DNA of 64,000 nucleotides from CAYSPG01 sp964432885 (GCA_964432885.1 CAYSPG010000020.1:1-64000), one strand, 5' to 3'. Shown: positions 36,346 through 45,878, numbered from the stretch's first letter. Numbers and translations: made by a program. Notes: generated by a model from the letters alone, not told the origin.

Positions 36346-39300
36346 ATGCGTTTATCATCATTAGAAATAAAAGGTTTTAAAAGTTTTGGCGAAAGAGTAA
36401 TAATTCACTTCGACCGTGGGGTTACTTCTATTGTGGGACCTAACGGTAGCGGCAAGAGCAATGTGGTGGATGCCATGCGATGGGTACTGGGCGAGCAAAA
36501 AATGCGAATGCTGCGATCCGAAAAAATGGAGAACATAATATTTAATGGAACTAAAACGCGCAAACCTGCAAACCTGGCCGAAGTAAGTTTAACATTTGAA
36601 AACGACAAAGGAATTCTTCCAACTGAATTTTCTACTGTTTGCATTTCGCGCAGATTATATCGTAGTGGCGACAGTGAGTATTTATTAAACGGTGTAGTAT
36701 GCCGCTTAAAAGATATTGTTGATTTGTTTTTGGATACAGGTATTGGCAGCGATACCTACTCAATCATTGAACTAAAAATGGTTGATGAAATTATTAACGA
36801 CCGCCACAACACCGTAAAAATGTTGCTGGAAGAAGCAGCAGGAATTTCAAAATACAAACTGCGCAAAAAACAAACGCTGCAAAAGTTAGAAGAAACTGAT
36901 TTGGATTTAAACCGCGTTAACGATTTGCTTTTTGAAATTGAAAAAAGTTTAAAGCAGCTGGAAGCTCAGGCAAAAAAAACCGAAAGGTATTATCGTGTTA
37001 AAGATGATTACAGAGTTTCGTCAACTGCACTTGCCTGGTTTTTGATGCGCAACTTTACTTCTGCACTTGAAGAATTAAAAATAAAAGAAGAGCAGCAGGC
37101 CAAAGAAAAAAACGAATTGCAACTTCAGTTGGAAGGGCTTGAAGAAAATTTGCTGGCACAAAAAATTTCGAGCGAAGAAAAAGAGAAAGCACTTTCGGCA
37201 GCACAAAAACAGTTGAACGAAAAATTGTTTGTGATAAACCGTTTTGAGAACGAACAGAAAAGCCGGTTGGAAAAACTGAATTATCTGAACGAGAAAAAAG
37301 AACAGCTTTCCAAACAAATTAATTCTGACCACGGACAAATTGAATTATTGAACAAACAAATTGAAGATTTAAACATAGAAAAGCAAAAAGAAGAAACACG
37401 TTTTGCTGAAATGGAAACCGAATTGCAACAGGCAAAACAAAAAGTGGAAGAAAGCAAACAGCTTTACGAAGCATCGGCTGATGAGGTAAAACAAATAAAT
37501 ATGCAATTGCTGCAAGTGCGGCAGGCTGTAAACCACCACGAGACTTTTGTTGCCGTTAGGCAGGCGCGAATTAACAGCATTAACGAACAGGCAAAACGAT
37601 TAATCGAACAAATAACAAAAGACAAACAACAACTTGATGCCATTGAATTGGAACTAACCGAACTAAATTCAAAAAAAGAGTTTGTTGAAAAAGAAGCGCT
37701 GGATAAAAAACATTTGCGACTACAGTTGGAAGAAGAAATAAGAACTGCCGATGTTTTTATTAAAGAACATCGCGAAGCTTTGGCTGAAGAAAGAAGACTA
37801 GCCGATGTAAAAACAAATGAATACGAGTTGACAAAAAGTTTGGTGGAGCAGATGGAAGGTTTTCCGGAGTCAATAAAATATTTGAAAAAAAATTACGACA
37901 GGTTTAAAAACGTACCTCTGCTTAGTGACATTGTAAATTGCAATGATGACTATAAAGTTGCAATTGAAAATTTCTTAGAGCCATTCCTCAATCATTTTAT
38001 TGCCGACACACAAACCGAAGCATGGGAGGCATTGGACATTCTAGGAAATCAAAATAAAGGACGCGCACACTTCTTTGTTTTAAATACCCTAAGCAATTTT
38101 AATTTTATTGAAAAAGAAAATGTGCATGGCTGCATTGCTGCGGCTGATGTAATTGAAACAGATGAAAAATATCGTAGCCTGTTTAATTATTTGCTTGGGC
38201 ATGTTTATATATTAAATGATGACATTCCGTTAAGCCAATTGCCCTTAGCCGATAACCATTCCATTGTTGTGCTAAGCAGAAACGGAAAATTTCAAAAACA
38301 AAAATATTCCATCAGCGGTGGCTCGGTGGGTATGGCCGAAGGTAAACGTACCGGAAGATTGCAGAACTTAGAAAAACTTGCTGCCGAAATCTCTAACCAT
38401 AAAACCGAAACTGAACGTTTGAAAAATGAATTGCACAATGCGGAAGTGCAATTGCTGGAAAGAAAAACCCTTTTGGCCGATACACAAAATTCTATTTATA
38501 CATTAGACAGTGAGTTGAGCAAATCGGTGTTGGGAATAAATACACACATCAGTAAAAAAGATTTTATTTCTTCAAACAATGATGCCAATGAACGTAGCAT
38601 GCAAAAGTTGCACGAAGAGTTAAATGACATTGAACAGCAAAAAAATACAGCATCGGGATTTGGTGGGTTAACGTTTGACGAAATGAAACTGAATCTGCAG
38701 CGACTAACCATTGAGCAAAAAGAAAAACAGGAGTTTTCGAATGAATTGCAAAAAAATTCGCAGGAGGCGGGCAACCAGTATAACCAGGTAAACATTGCCT
38801 ATCTGCAACAGCAAAACCGCATACAAAACATTACACGCGAAATTGGCTACAAGCAAACGCAACAAACAAACATTAACACCTCCATTGAAAACAATACACT
38901 TGAAATTGAAAGTTTGAACGAGCAGATTGTACAAACATCAAATGCCGGTGAAACAGGCGAAACCGATTTGCAAAAACATTCGGAAGAAAAAATTCAGTTT
39001 GAACATTTGCTGAATGAAAGTGAGAAAAATTATTTTGAATCGAAAGGCGAAATTGAGAATAACGAAAAACTGATTGCCGAAACAAGACGCAAAAAAGAAA
39101 TTGCTGATGACCTCATGCACGCTGTGCATAACGAAAGCAATGAAGTAAATTTAAAAATGACTTCGTTGAAAGAGCGGCTAAGTGTTGAATTTGAAATTGA
39201 CGTTAATGACATTGTATCTCAAGAACCAAATCCTGAGTGGAACGAAGAAGAACTGAAATTAAAAACAGAAAAATTCGGCAACCAGTTAAAAAACTTTGGT

Positions 39301-39906
39301 CCGATAAATCCAATGGCTCTTGAATCATTTAAAGAAATTAAAGAGCGTTACGATTTTATAATAAAAGAGCAGGATGATTTGAAAAAAGCAAAAGAATCGT
39401 TGTTGCAAACTATTTCAGAAATTGAAAATACAGCCAAAGAAAAATTCCTTGAAGTATTTACTCAAGTGCGCACAAACTTCATTACTGTATTCCGTTCGTT
39501 ATTTACTGATGACGACAATTGCGATTTGATATTAGCTGATATGAACAATCCGCTTGACAGCGAGATTGAAATTATTGCACAACCCAAAGGCAAAAAGCCG
39601 TTGTCAATTTCTCAATTGTCAGGAGGAGAAAGAACACTTACAGCCACTGCCCTGCTCTTTGGATTGTATTTAGTAAAACCCGCCCCCTTCTGTATTTTTG
39701 ACGAGGTAGATGCTCCGCTTGATGATAACAACATAGACAAGTTCAATAACATCATTAAAAAGTTCTCTGCCGAATCGCAGTTCATCATCATCACACACAA
39801 CAAAAAAACAATGGCTGCTACCGATATTATTTATGGTATAACCATGAATGAGCCTGGCGTAACAGCAGTGGTGCCGGTGGATTTGAGGGAGTATGCCGAG
39901 GCATAG
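36346..39906 (+). CDS. smc: Chromosome segregation ATPase SMC
   Basis: SMC (1186 residues) is the DNA-entrapping ATPase of bacterial condensin. The N-terminal head has Walker A GPNGSGKSN (about 32-40) and GEQKMRMLRSEKMENIIFNG. Coiled coils flank the hinge domain at about 510-640 (LLSDIVNCNDDYKVAIENFL, GRAHFFVLNTLSNF). The C-terminal head has the ABC signature LSGGERTLTATAL and Walker B FCIFDEVDAPLDDNN. Length matches the family. ScpA and ScpB genes are not in the window. Confidence 0.97.
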   Translation: MRLSSLEIKGFKSFGERVIIHFDRGVTSIVGPNGSGKSNVVDAMRWVLGEQKMRMLRSEKMENIIFNGTKTRKPANLAEVSLTFENDKGILPTEFSTVCISRRLYRSGDSEYLLNGVVCRLKDIVDLFLDTGIGSDTYSIIELKMVDEIINDRHNTVKMLLEEAAGISKYKLRKKQTLQKLEETDLDLNRVNDLLFEIEKSLKQLEAQAKKTERYYRVKDDYRVSSTALAWFLMRNFTSALEELKIKEEQQAKEKNELQLQLEGLEENLLAQKISSEEKEKALSAAQKQLNEKLFVINRFENEQKSRLEKLNYLNEKKEQLSKQINSDHGQIELLNKQIEDLNIEKQKEETRFAEMETELQQAKQKVEESKQLYEASADEVKQINMQLLQVRQAVNHHETFVAVRQARINSINEQAKRLIEQITKDKQQLDAIELELTELNSKKEFVEKEALDKKHLRLQLEEEIRTADVFIKEHREALAEERRLADVKTNEYELTKSLVEQMEGFPESIKYLKKNYDRFKNVPLLSDIVNCNDDYKVAIENFLEPFLNHFIADTQTEAWEALDILGNQNKGRAHFFVLNTLSNFNFIEKENVHGCIAAADVIETDEKYRSLFNYLLGHVYILNDDIPLSQLPLADNHSIVVLSRNGKFQKQKYSISGGSVGMAEGKRTGRLQNLEKLAAEISNHKTETERLKNELHNAEVQLLERKTLLADTQNSIYTLDSELSKSVLGINTHISKKDFISSNNDANERSMQKLHEELNDIEQQKNTASGFGGLTFDEMKLNLQRLTIEQKEKQEFSNELQKNSQEAGNQYNQVNIAYLQQQNRIQNITREIGYKQTQQTNINTSIENNTLEIESLNEQIVQTSNAGETGETDLQKHSEEKIQFEHLLNESEKNYFESKGEIENNEKLIAETRRKKEIADDLMHAVHNESNEVNLKMTSLKERLSVEFEIDVNDIVSQEPNPEWNEEELKLKTEKFGNQLKNFGPINPMALESFKEIKERYDFIIKEQDDLKKAKESLLQTISEIENTAKEKFLEVFTQVRTNFITVFRSLFTDDDNCDLILADMNNPLDSEIEIIAQPKGKKPLSISQLSGGERTLTATALLFGLYLVKPAPFCIFDEVDAPLDDNNIDKFNNIIKKFSAESQFIIITHNKKTMAATDIIYGITMNEPGVTAVVPVDLREYAEA

Positions 39907-40017
39907 GAATGAGTTATTAGTTCTTGGGTAGTTAGGCTTTTAAAAAAGTTAATGCTACTGGTTGTTGAGTAATTAAATTATGACCTAAATAACTTAATAA
40001 CCCAGTAACCAATAACT

Positions 40018-40275
40018 TTATTCTCGTCTATAGGTATTTCTCGCTGATTTCTTTTTGTTTTTTTTCATGCGCTTACGCACTTCTTTCTTTTGAATTTTCA
40101 TGTGCTTTTCCAAAGCTTTCTTTTCAGCTTTCTCGGCTTTGCGTTTTGCAGCTGCCTTTTTTTTATCGGCTTCGCGTTGCGCTTTTATGCGGCTTTTGCC
40201 TCCGCTGTTTTCCTGTGCAGGAGATGTGATAGAAAGTGTAAATGTGAAAAGAAATAGTAAGATGTATTTGAGCAT
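40018..40275 (-). CDS. Small basic secreted protein
   Basis: An 85-residue protein starting at the ATG at 40275 (MLKYILLFLFTFTLS), which gives a clean signal peptide ending near SPAQ. The mature part is almost entirely Lys, Arg, Ala and Glu (KKKAAAKRKAEKAEKKALEK), predicted as one long helix. Such Lys-rich exported proteins are frequent in Bacteroidota and uncharacterised. It is convergent with smc. Confidence 0.65.
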   Translation of the reverse strand: MLKYILLFLFTFTLSITSPAQENSGGKSRIKAQREADKKKAAAKRKAEKAEKKALEKHMKIQKKEVRKRMKKNKKKSARNTYRRE

Positions 40276-40302
40276 ATTGATTTTTTTTGTGCGATTATGG
40301 CA

Positions 40303-40380
40303 CACGAATGACGCGGATGCAACTGATTTACGCTGATAAAAAAAAATCTGTGATTATCCGTGGCATCCGCGTCATCCGTG
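40303..40380. repeat. Dispersed 18-bp inverted repeat (CACGAATGACGCGGATGC)
   Basis: Arms at 40303-40320 and 40363-40380 are complementary at 17 of 18 positions. The 42-base spacer contains ACTGATTTACGCTGAT and ATCTGTGATTATCCGTGG, related words spaced about one helical turn apart. It lies upstream of two divergent genes. From memory, elements of this word family are very common in Bacteroidota intergenic DNA. Confidence 0.7.
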
Positions 40381-40390
40381 AGTCATTTCC

Positions 40391-40398
40391 TATCTTTG
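40391..40398 (+). promoter_or_regulatory. Candidate -7 element for the Rieske-like lipoprotein
   Basis: TATCTTTG matches TAnnTTTG and lies 20 bases before the ATG at 40419. The expected -33 position falls near the end of the dispersed repeat, with no TTG. Confidence 0.4.
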
Positions 40399-40418
40399 TT
40401 TTATAATTTCAAACGTAT

Positions 40419-40847
40419 ATGTTTATTTCAAACGCAAAAAGTGCTGGATTATTTTTTATGCTCACGTTATTGTTAGCAGGTTGTAAAAAAAAGAATGATG
40501 ATGTGCCGGACACGTATGTAAACGTAACCATCTATACAACCGAGCCATCGTTTGCAAATCTTAATGCTGTTGGAGGCTGGATTTATGTGAATGCAGGTTA
40601 CAAAGGAATAATTGTTTACCGCAAATCGCCACAGGATTTTGTAGCGCTTGAGCGCGCCTGCACCTTTGACCCCGAAAGCGCGTGTGATGGTGTAGTGGTA
40701 CAATCGGATAATTTTTCGGCTAAAGATACTTGCTGTGGTTCTGTATTTCAAATTTATGATGGGGCGGTAATTCAAAACCCTGCTTCATCACCACTAACAC
40801 AATACAGGACAAGTTATGATGGAACTACGCTTCATATTTACAACTAA
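40419..40847 (+). CDS. Rieske-fold-like lipoprotein lacking cluster ligands
   Basis: A 142-residue lipoprotein with lipobox LLAGC (Cys22) and a KKKND linker. The mature part resembles the Rieske-like fold found in small Bacteroidota lipoproteins: VNAGYKGIIVYRKSPQDFVALERACTF in parts, then DTCCGSVFQIYDGAVIQNPASSPL, which aligns with the CPCHGSxFxxxdGxxxxGPAxxPL block of Rieske domains. The canonical ligand pairs C-x-H and C-x-x-H are absent: the first motif is C-T-F and the second D-T-C-C. Binding of a normal [2Fe-2S] cluster is therefore unlikely. It is followed by an outer membrane protein gene 140 bp downstream. Confidence 0.7.
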   Translation: MFISNAKSAGLFFMLTLLLAGCKKKNDDVPDTYVNVTIYTTEPSFANLNAVGGWIYVNAGYKGIIVYRKSPQDFVALERACTFDPESACDGVVVQSDNFSAKDTCCGSVFQIYDGAVIQNPASSPLTQYRTSYDGTTLHIYN

Positions 40848-40987
40848 ACCTATTCCATTTAGCAGGTTATTTAGGTGCGTAATACTATTATAGTTATTAA
40901 AAGTCGGCTGTTTAAAACCCTTTTGCGACCTGTGTCATAAAATTATTACCAAGTGTAGTTTTACCAAAATTTTAACTCTAAACAAAA

Positions 40988-41857
40988 ATGAAAAAACTAT
41001 TGCTATTGGCAACGGGCATTACACTGTGCCTTAGCGCTGTGGAGGCACAGCCTTATAAACAAACCGGTAAAGAAAACAACCTTCAGCTTCTGTTTGCACC
41101 TAACAGCAGCAGCCCTGTATCGCTTAACGGAGGTATTATGTATCGTAAATTTTTAAATCCAACTATGGCTGCACGCCTTGGCATTTGGATTGGCAGCGAC
41201 AAAAGCACCAGCATTATAAACCAGGAAGGTGACACAGCAAATTTTGCAAAAGAAATGACTGTAAGTGGTGAATTTTTTAAAACCATTACCGTAAACACAG
41301 GCCTAAACCCCGAGGCAGTGATGGAAGAAAAAAGCAGTTCGTTTAGCATTCGTCCCGGTTTCGAAAAACACTTTGAAGGCACCGACAGGCTATCACCTTA
41401 CATAGGTATCGAAATCATGTTTACACGCTCTAAATCCGAAACCACCAAAGATACCCTCCTCATGGGCAACTACAGCACCGGTATCTATTACGACACCACC
41501 ACTACCGATATTATCGTATCTGCCCCCTGGACTACACAAACACTTACCACCAAATCGGGCAGCAAATCATTTGGCGTAAACCTTATTGCCGGCATGGATT
41601 TTTATTTTGCAAAAAACCTGTCTCTTGGCGCTGAGTTTGGCATAGGATTTTACAGCACAAAATGGGACGATGTTGAAAGCGATCGCGTAGTTATTACCGA
41701 TTCATCGCCAATAACAGGGCCTGATGCAAACTTTGTAAGTTCAACCATTGGCACACACACCAGCACGGTTACCGATAACAATGCTGAGAAGAGAGGAAAA
41801 TCATCAGGATTTTCGCCTAATGTAACTGCAAGACTTAAATTAGGTTGGTTGTTTTAA
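40988..41857 (+). CDS. Outer membrane beta-barrel protein
   Basis: A 289-residue exported protein with signal peptide about 1-20 (LLLLATGITLCLSAVEA). Alternating strands such as LSLGAEFGIGFYSTKW and a final strand PNVTARLKLGWLF with terminal Phe indicate a small beta-barrel of the OmpA/OMP_b-brl type. Family and ligand cannot be narrowed further. A strong terminator follows. Confidence 0.8.
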   Translation: MKKLLLLATGITLCLSAVEAQPYKQTGKENNLQLLFAPNSSSPVSLNGGIMYRKFLNPTMAARLGIWIGSDKSTSIINQEGDTANFAKEMTVSGEFFKTITVNTGLNPEAVMEEKSSSFSIRPGFEKHFEGTDRLSPYIGIEIMFTRSKSETTKDTLLMGNYSTGIYYDTTTTDIIVSAPWTTQTLTTKSGSKSFGVNLIAGMDFYFAKNLSLGAEFGIGFYSTKWDDVESDRVVITDSSPITGPDANFVSSTIGTHTSTVTDNNAEKRGKSSGFSPNVTARLKLGWLF

Positions 41858-41881
41858 ACCACTGATTAGAATATTAATTGC

Positions 41882-41915
41882 AAAAAAAGGTTGCACCTAC
41901 GTGCAGCCTTTTTTT
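41882..41915 (+). terminator. Intrinsic terminator
   Basis: AAAAAAAGGTTGCAC / GTGCAGCCTTTTTTT forms a 15-bp stem with one T-G wobble and a CTAC loop, ending in a T-tract, 25 bases after the barrel gene stop. Confidence 0.9.
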
Positions 41916-42069
41916 ATTTTAAACAATTGGATGGTAAAATATTTTTCAATTACAATTAGCACTTAAAAAAAGCAATGCGAAAAATGATGCGGAGATTATT
42001 AGCTTATTAAAAGTATATTAGCGCCTCTAAAAAAATTAATTGTTTAGTAATAGTAACATAACCTGTCCC

Positions 42070-44142
42070 ATGAAAAAAATTTTATGTCTTATTGCCATAC
42101 TTTTTTCTTCTTTTGCTTATGCGCAAACTTACACCGGTAGTGGTGGTGCTATTCCTGATAACGGCCCTGTAACCGCATTTCCTTGTGTGGTTACTGGCCT
42201 GTCTCCAGCCCTTATTGATTCTACGTATGGAGTTGAAGAAGTTTGCATAACCATATTGCATACCTACGATGGTGATTTAAACATACAACTACAATCACCT
42301 GATGGCACCATTACCGATTTATCATTGCAAAATGGTGGTAGCGGAAATAATTATTGGGGTACATGTTTTAACAATACCGCTTCAACAAATATTACTGCAG
42401 GTAATCCTCCATTTATTGGAAATTACGTTCCACAATATTTTTTAGGAAGTGTAAACAACGGGCAAAATGCAAACGGAACCTGGAATTTACTTGTACAGGA
42501 TGTGTATGCAACTGATGTAGGTAACGTAATTTCATGGAATATCACCTTTAGCAATACACCCGCACAACCATTTGTTTTTTCATCATCAAACTTACCTATA
42601 GTTGTGATTAATACTTCTGGGCAAATAATTCCCGATGACCCAAAAATTGATGCACACATGGGGATAATTAATAACGGTGTGGGAGTAAGAAATTACATTA
42701 GTGACCCGTTTAACGACTACAACAACAAAATAGGAATTGAAATTCGCGGAAGCACTTCCCAGCAGTTTCCACAAAAGCAATACAGTATTGAAACACGCGA
42801 TACTGCAAATATTGAACACGATACACTAGTTCTTGGTATGCCATCAGAAAATGCATGGGTGCTTTATGCGCCTTACAACGACAAAACATGCATGCGCAAT
42901 TATTTGAGTTATAACATTGCCAACCAAACAGGACATTATGCATCACGCACTGTTTTTTGCGAATTGGTTTTAAACGGTCAATACAAAGGCATTTATGTAA
43001 TGATGGAAAAAATTAAACGGGATAATAACCGAGTTGACATTGCAAAACTTTTACCTGCCGATACTATAGGAGATCAACTTACAGGCGGATACATTTTTAA
43101 AATTGACAAGTTTACCGGAAGCGGTGGCGGGGGATGGAATTCAAACTACCCTACTTCAGCAGGCGGAAATGTTTATTTTCAGTACGAATATCCAAATGAT
43201 GTGGATATTATGCCACAACAGGCAAGCTACATACATTCATATGTTGATTCGTTTGAGTACGCGCTTAACGCAAGTTACTTTCGCACAGATAGTGGCTATA
43301 CTAAATATGCCGACATGAATTCGTTTATTGATTATTTTATTTTAAACGAAGCCAGCCGAAATGTTGACGGTTACAGGCTAAGTACTTTTTTATACAAACA
43401 AAAAGACAGCGATGGAGGAAAACTTTTTGCCGGTCCAGTCTGGGATTATAACCTTGCCTGGTGGAATGCCGATTATTGTCAGGGTGATTATACCACCGGT
43501 TGGGCTTATAACTTTAATAATGTTTGTGGAGGCGATCCATCACAGGTTCCTTTTTGGTGGAACAGAATGTTACAGGACACTTCGTTTACCAAAGCATTAA
43601 AATGCCGGTGGATAAGCCTGCGGCAATCTATTTTACATACCGATACCATTAACGCATTTATTGATAGTGCCGCATTTTATCTGGATGAAGCCAAAGGCCG
43701 CCACTTTACATCGTGGCCTATATTAGGGACTTATGTTTGGCCAAACCCATCGCCTATACCTATTGATTATGCCGGAGAAATTGCAGCATTAAAAAACTGG
43801 ATTCAACAGCGATTTGCATGGCTTGACGCAAACATTCCTGGAATTTGTACATTGACAAATATGGTAACATTGGGTAAAGGCAACGATGACATAAAAATTT
43901 TTCCAAACCCTTTTGATGATCAATTAAAAATTTGGTTAGGGTCTGAAACCAATCAGGAAATTAATGTTGAATTGTTTGATGCAGCCGGAAAAAAAATACA
44001 TCAATGCAAACCCACAAAATTATTTGCCGGAAAAAATACACTTGCATTTGATTTTGCAGACTCACACATTCAACATGGAATTTATTTTTTAAAAATTACC
44101 GGCAAATACAATACCCATAATTTTAAGGTAATTAAAAATTAA
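42070..44142 (+). CDS. T9SS-secreted CotH-kinase-like protein with P-domain
   Basis: A 690-residue exported protein. I chose the ATG at 42070 (MKKILCLIAILFSSFAYAQ) because it opens a proper signal peptide. Domains: a proprotein-convertase-type P-domain (about 20-160, VCITILHTYDGDLNIQLQSP, NGTWNLLVQDVYATDVG); a CotH kinase-like domain (about 170-590) with EIRGSTSQQFPQKQYSIE, MRNYLSYNIA, LNGQYKGIYVMMEKI and FAGPVWDYNLAWWN; and a T9SS type A sorting domain (about 620-690, IKIFPNPFDDQLKI, GIYFLKITG). CotH of Bacillus phosphorylates spore coat proteins; the substrate of secreted bacterial relatives is unknown. It converges on the FkbM gene with a one-base gap. Confidence 0.9.
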   Translation: MKKILCLIAILFSSFAYAQTYTGSGGAIPDNGPVTAFPCVVTGLSPALIDSTYGVEEVCITILHTYDGDLNIQLQSPDGTITDLSLQNGGSGNNYWGTCFNNTASTNITAGNPPFIGNYVPQYFLGSVNNGQNANGTWNLLVQDVYATDVGNVISWNITFSNTPAQPFVFSSSNLPIVVINTSGQIIPDDPKIDAHMGIINNGVGVRNYISDPFNDYNNKIGIEIRGSTSQQFPQKQYSIETRDTANIEHDTLVLGMPSENAWVLYAPYNDKTCMRNYLSYNIANQTGHYASRTVFCELVLNGQYKGIYVMMEKIKRDNNRVDIAKLLPADTIGDQLTGGYIFKIDKFTGSGGGGWNSNYPTSAGGNVYFQYEYPNDVDIMPQQASYIHSYVDSFEYALNASYFRTDSGYTKYADMNSFIDYFILNEASRNVDGYRLSTFLYKQKDSDGGKLFAGPVWDYNLAWWNADYCQGDYTTGWAYNFNNVCGGDPSQVPFWWNRMLQDTSFTKALKCRWISLRQSILHTDTINAFIDSAAFYLDEAKGRHFTSWPILGTYVWPNPSPIPIDYAGEIAALKNWIQQRFAWLDANIPGICTLTNMVTLGKGNDDIKIFPNPFDDQLKIWLGSETNQEINVELFDAAGKKIHQCKPTKLFAGKNTLAFDFADSHIQHGIYFLKITGKYNTHNFKVIKN

Positions 44143-44143
44143 A

Positions 44144-45037
44144 TTATTTGCATTCAGCAATAATATCGTAGTGGCATTGGTCAAAATTATCATTCGGTGT
44201 AATGCCATGATTATTTAATGCATGACGGATTGTATAACCAAGTCCGTTTAAATAAGACACAAGCTCTGCAGCCGAATTATTATGCTCTTTTAAATTTTCA
44301 TTATCCAGTTCAATAAACATAGCTGGCTTATTTTTTTTGATGGTTTGCTCAGCGCCTCTCAGCACTTTTAATTCATAACCTTCAGCATCCATCATTATAA
44401 AATCAATTCTGAGTGAATTATTTTTTTCAACAAACGAGTCGAAAGAAACCACCTCTACAGGTGATGAGTTATAACTTATGTCGACATTTTCCAACAAGCG
44501 ATTCATACCGCTGTTAATTTCAAATACGGTATATAAGTTGGCAATTTTGTTTGCATCACCCAATGCAAGTTGATGGGCATGTATGTTATTGATATTATTA
44601 AGAGAAATATTTTTTAATAGTTTTTTAAATGTTGGTGGTGATGGTTCAAATGCAATTACTTTTCCTGGCTCACCAACCAGTCTTGAAAACATAAGTGTTG
44701 TTTCACCAATATTTGCACCTATGTCCACAACAGTAAAACCGGGTTTTATCATTTTGTACAATATATTGCGTGGTTGTTCCGAATGACCAAAATAAATATA
44801 ATGGTCAATCATTTCATGTAAATCAAGTTCCCAATAAAAATTGTTGCGAAAAACTTTTCTTATTGTATTGCCTTTAAATAAATAACTTGGAGGCACAAAT
44901 TTGCCTATAAACGAATCGGGCTCACTGCCCTGCGTGGTGTATGCTAAAATAGTTTCAAAAGGCTTTACAGTAAAAATACGCCTTAAAAAATTCAGCACCT
45001 TTGTTTTCAGTGAAAGCGTAAAGGCATATTTGCTCAT
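44144..45037 (-). CDS. FkbM-family SAM-dependent methyltransferase
   Basis: A 297-residue protein with a class I methyltransferase core of the FkbM type: SAM-binding VVDIGANIGETTLMFSRLVG (about 113-132), VIAFEPSPPTFKKLLKNISLNN, and IDFIMMDAEGYELKVLRGAE. FkbM proteins O-methylate sugars or other hydroxylated small molecules, frequently in polysaccharide or glycolipid synthesis. The N-terminal 100 residues are an uncharacterised extension. No glycan genes adjoin it. Confidence 0.88.
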   Translation of the reverse strand: MSKYAFTLSLKTKVLNFLRRIFTVKPFETILAYTTQGSEPDSFIGKFVPPSYLFKGNTIRKVFRNNFYWELDLHEMIDHYIYFGHSEQPRNILYKMIKPGFTVVDIGANIGETTLMFSRLVGEPGKVIAFEPSPPTFKKLLKNISLNNINNIHAHQLALGDANKIANLYTVFEINSGMNRLLENVDISYNSSPVEVVSFDSFVEKNNSLRIDFIMMDAEGYELKVLRGAEQTIKKNKPAMFIELDNENLKEHNNSAAELVSYLNGLGYTIRHALNNHGITPNDNFDQCHYDIIAECK

Positions 45038-45126
45038 TGTTTTGTCGGCTATGTTTTAAAAGCAATTTTGATTACCGACAAAAATAAAATTATTGCACTG
45101 AGGACGTATTTTTTATTTTAAATAAC

Positions 45127-45801
45127 TTAAATGTCAAATTTGTATCCTATTCCTTTTACGGTTTTTATCGAATCATCACCTAACTTTTCTCTTATTTTTC
45201 GAATATGCACGTCAATGGTTCTGTCACCAACAATAATATCAGTACCCCATACGCGGCTCAAAATATCTTCGCGCGTAAAAACTTTTCCGGGCTTTGAAGT
45301 CAGCAGTGCAAGCAATTCAAATTCTTTTCGTGGAAAAGTTAATGATTCACCATTTTTGTGAACAAGATATTGCTCGCGATCTATTTCCAAATTTCCAATT
45401 TTAAATCCGGGTTCGCTTCCATTTATACTAAATCTTCTAAGCAGTGCTTTTATCCTGCTCATAAGCACACGCGGTTTTATAGGTTTACTTATATAGTCAT
45501 CTGCACCAACATCAAAGCCTGCAATTTGCGAATAATCTTCGTTGCGTGCAGTAAGAAAAGTAATAACCGTGTTTTTAAGCGAGGGCACTGTGCGCATAAT
45601 GCGACAAGCCTCAATGCCATCCATAACCGGCATCATAATATCCAATATAATAATATGTGGAATTTGTTTTTTTGCTATCTCAATTGCCTCGGCACCATTT
45701 TTTGCAAGAAATACCTGATAGCCTTCTTTTTTTAAATTGTATTCCATAAACTCCAGTATATCCGGCTCATCGTCCACAATCAAAATTTTATAGGTATTCA
45801 T
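45127..45801 (-). CDS. OmpR/PhoB-family response regulator
   Basis: A 224-residue regulator from the ATG at 45801 (MNTYKILIVDDEPD). The receiver has D54 in IIILDIMMPVMDG and the switch lysine in DDYISKPIKP. The C-terminal winged helix (about 130-222) includes FPRKEFELLALL, REDILSRVWG, RTIDVHIRKIREKLG and VKGIGYKF. No kinase gene is adjacent. The upstream region has a striking palindrome with 11-bp direct repeats (45855-45878), a typical binding pattern for this family, so autoregulation is likely. Closest resemblance is to PhoB-type regulators. Confidence 0.93.
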   Translation of the reverse strand: MNTYKILIVDDEPDILEFMEYNLKKEGYQVFLAKNGAEAIEIAKKQIPHIIILDIMMPVMDGIEACRIMRTVPSLKNTVITFLTARNEDYSQIAGFDVGADDYISKPIKPRVLMSRIKALLRRFSINGSEPGFKIGNLEIDREQYLVHKNGESLTFPRKEFELLALLTSKPGKVFTREDILSRVWGTDIIVGDRTIDVHIRKIREKLGDDSIKTVKGIGYKFDI

Positions 45802-45854
45802 CGTTTCTGTTTTTCTCTGCTGCAAAATTAGTCTTTCAGTTATGTATGTATTGT

Positions 45855-45878
45855 TACTGTAACATTACCGTAATGTTA
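45855..45878. promoter_or_regulatory. Operator-like palindrome with 11-bp direct repeats
   Basis: TAACATTAC-C-GTAATGTTA (45860-45878) is a perfect 9-bp inverted repeat around one base. The same stretch reads as direct repeats of 11 bases, TACTGTAACAT (45855-45865) and TACCGTAATGT (45866-45876), matching at 8 of 11 positions. Tandem 11-bp boxes are characteristic of OmpR/PhoB-family sites. It lies 54 bases upstream of the regulator's start. Confidence 0.6.
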
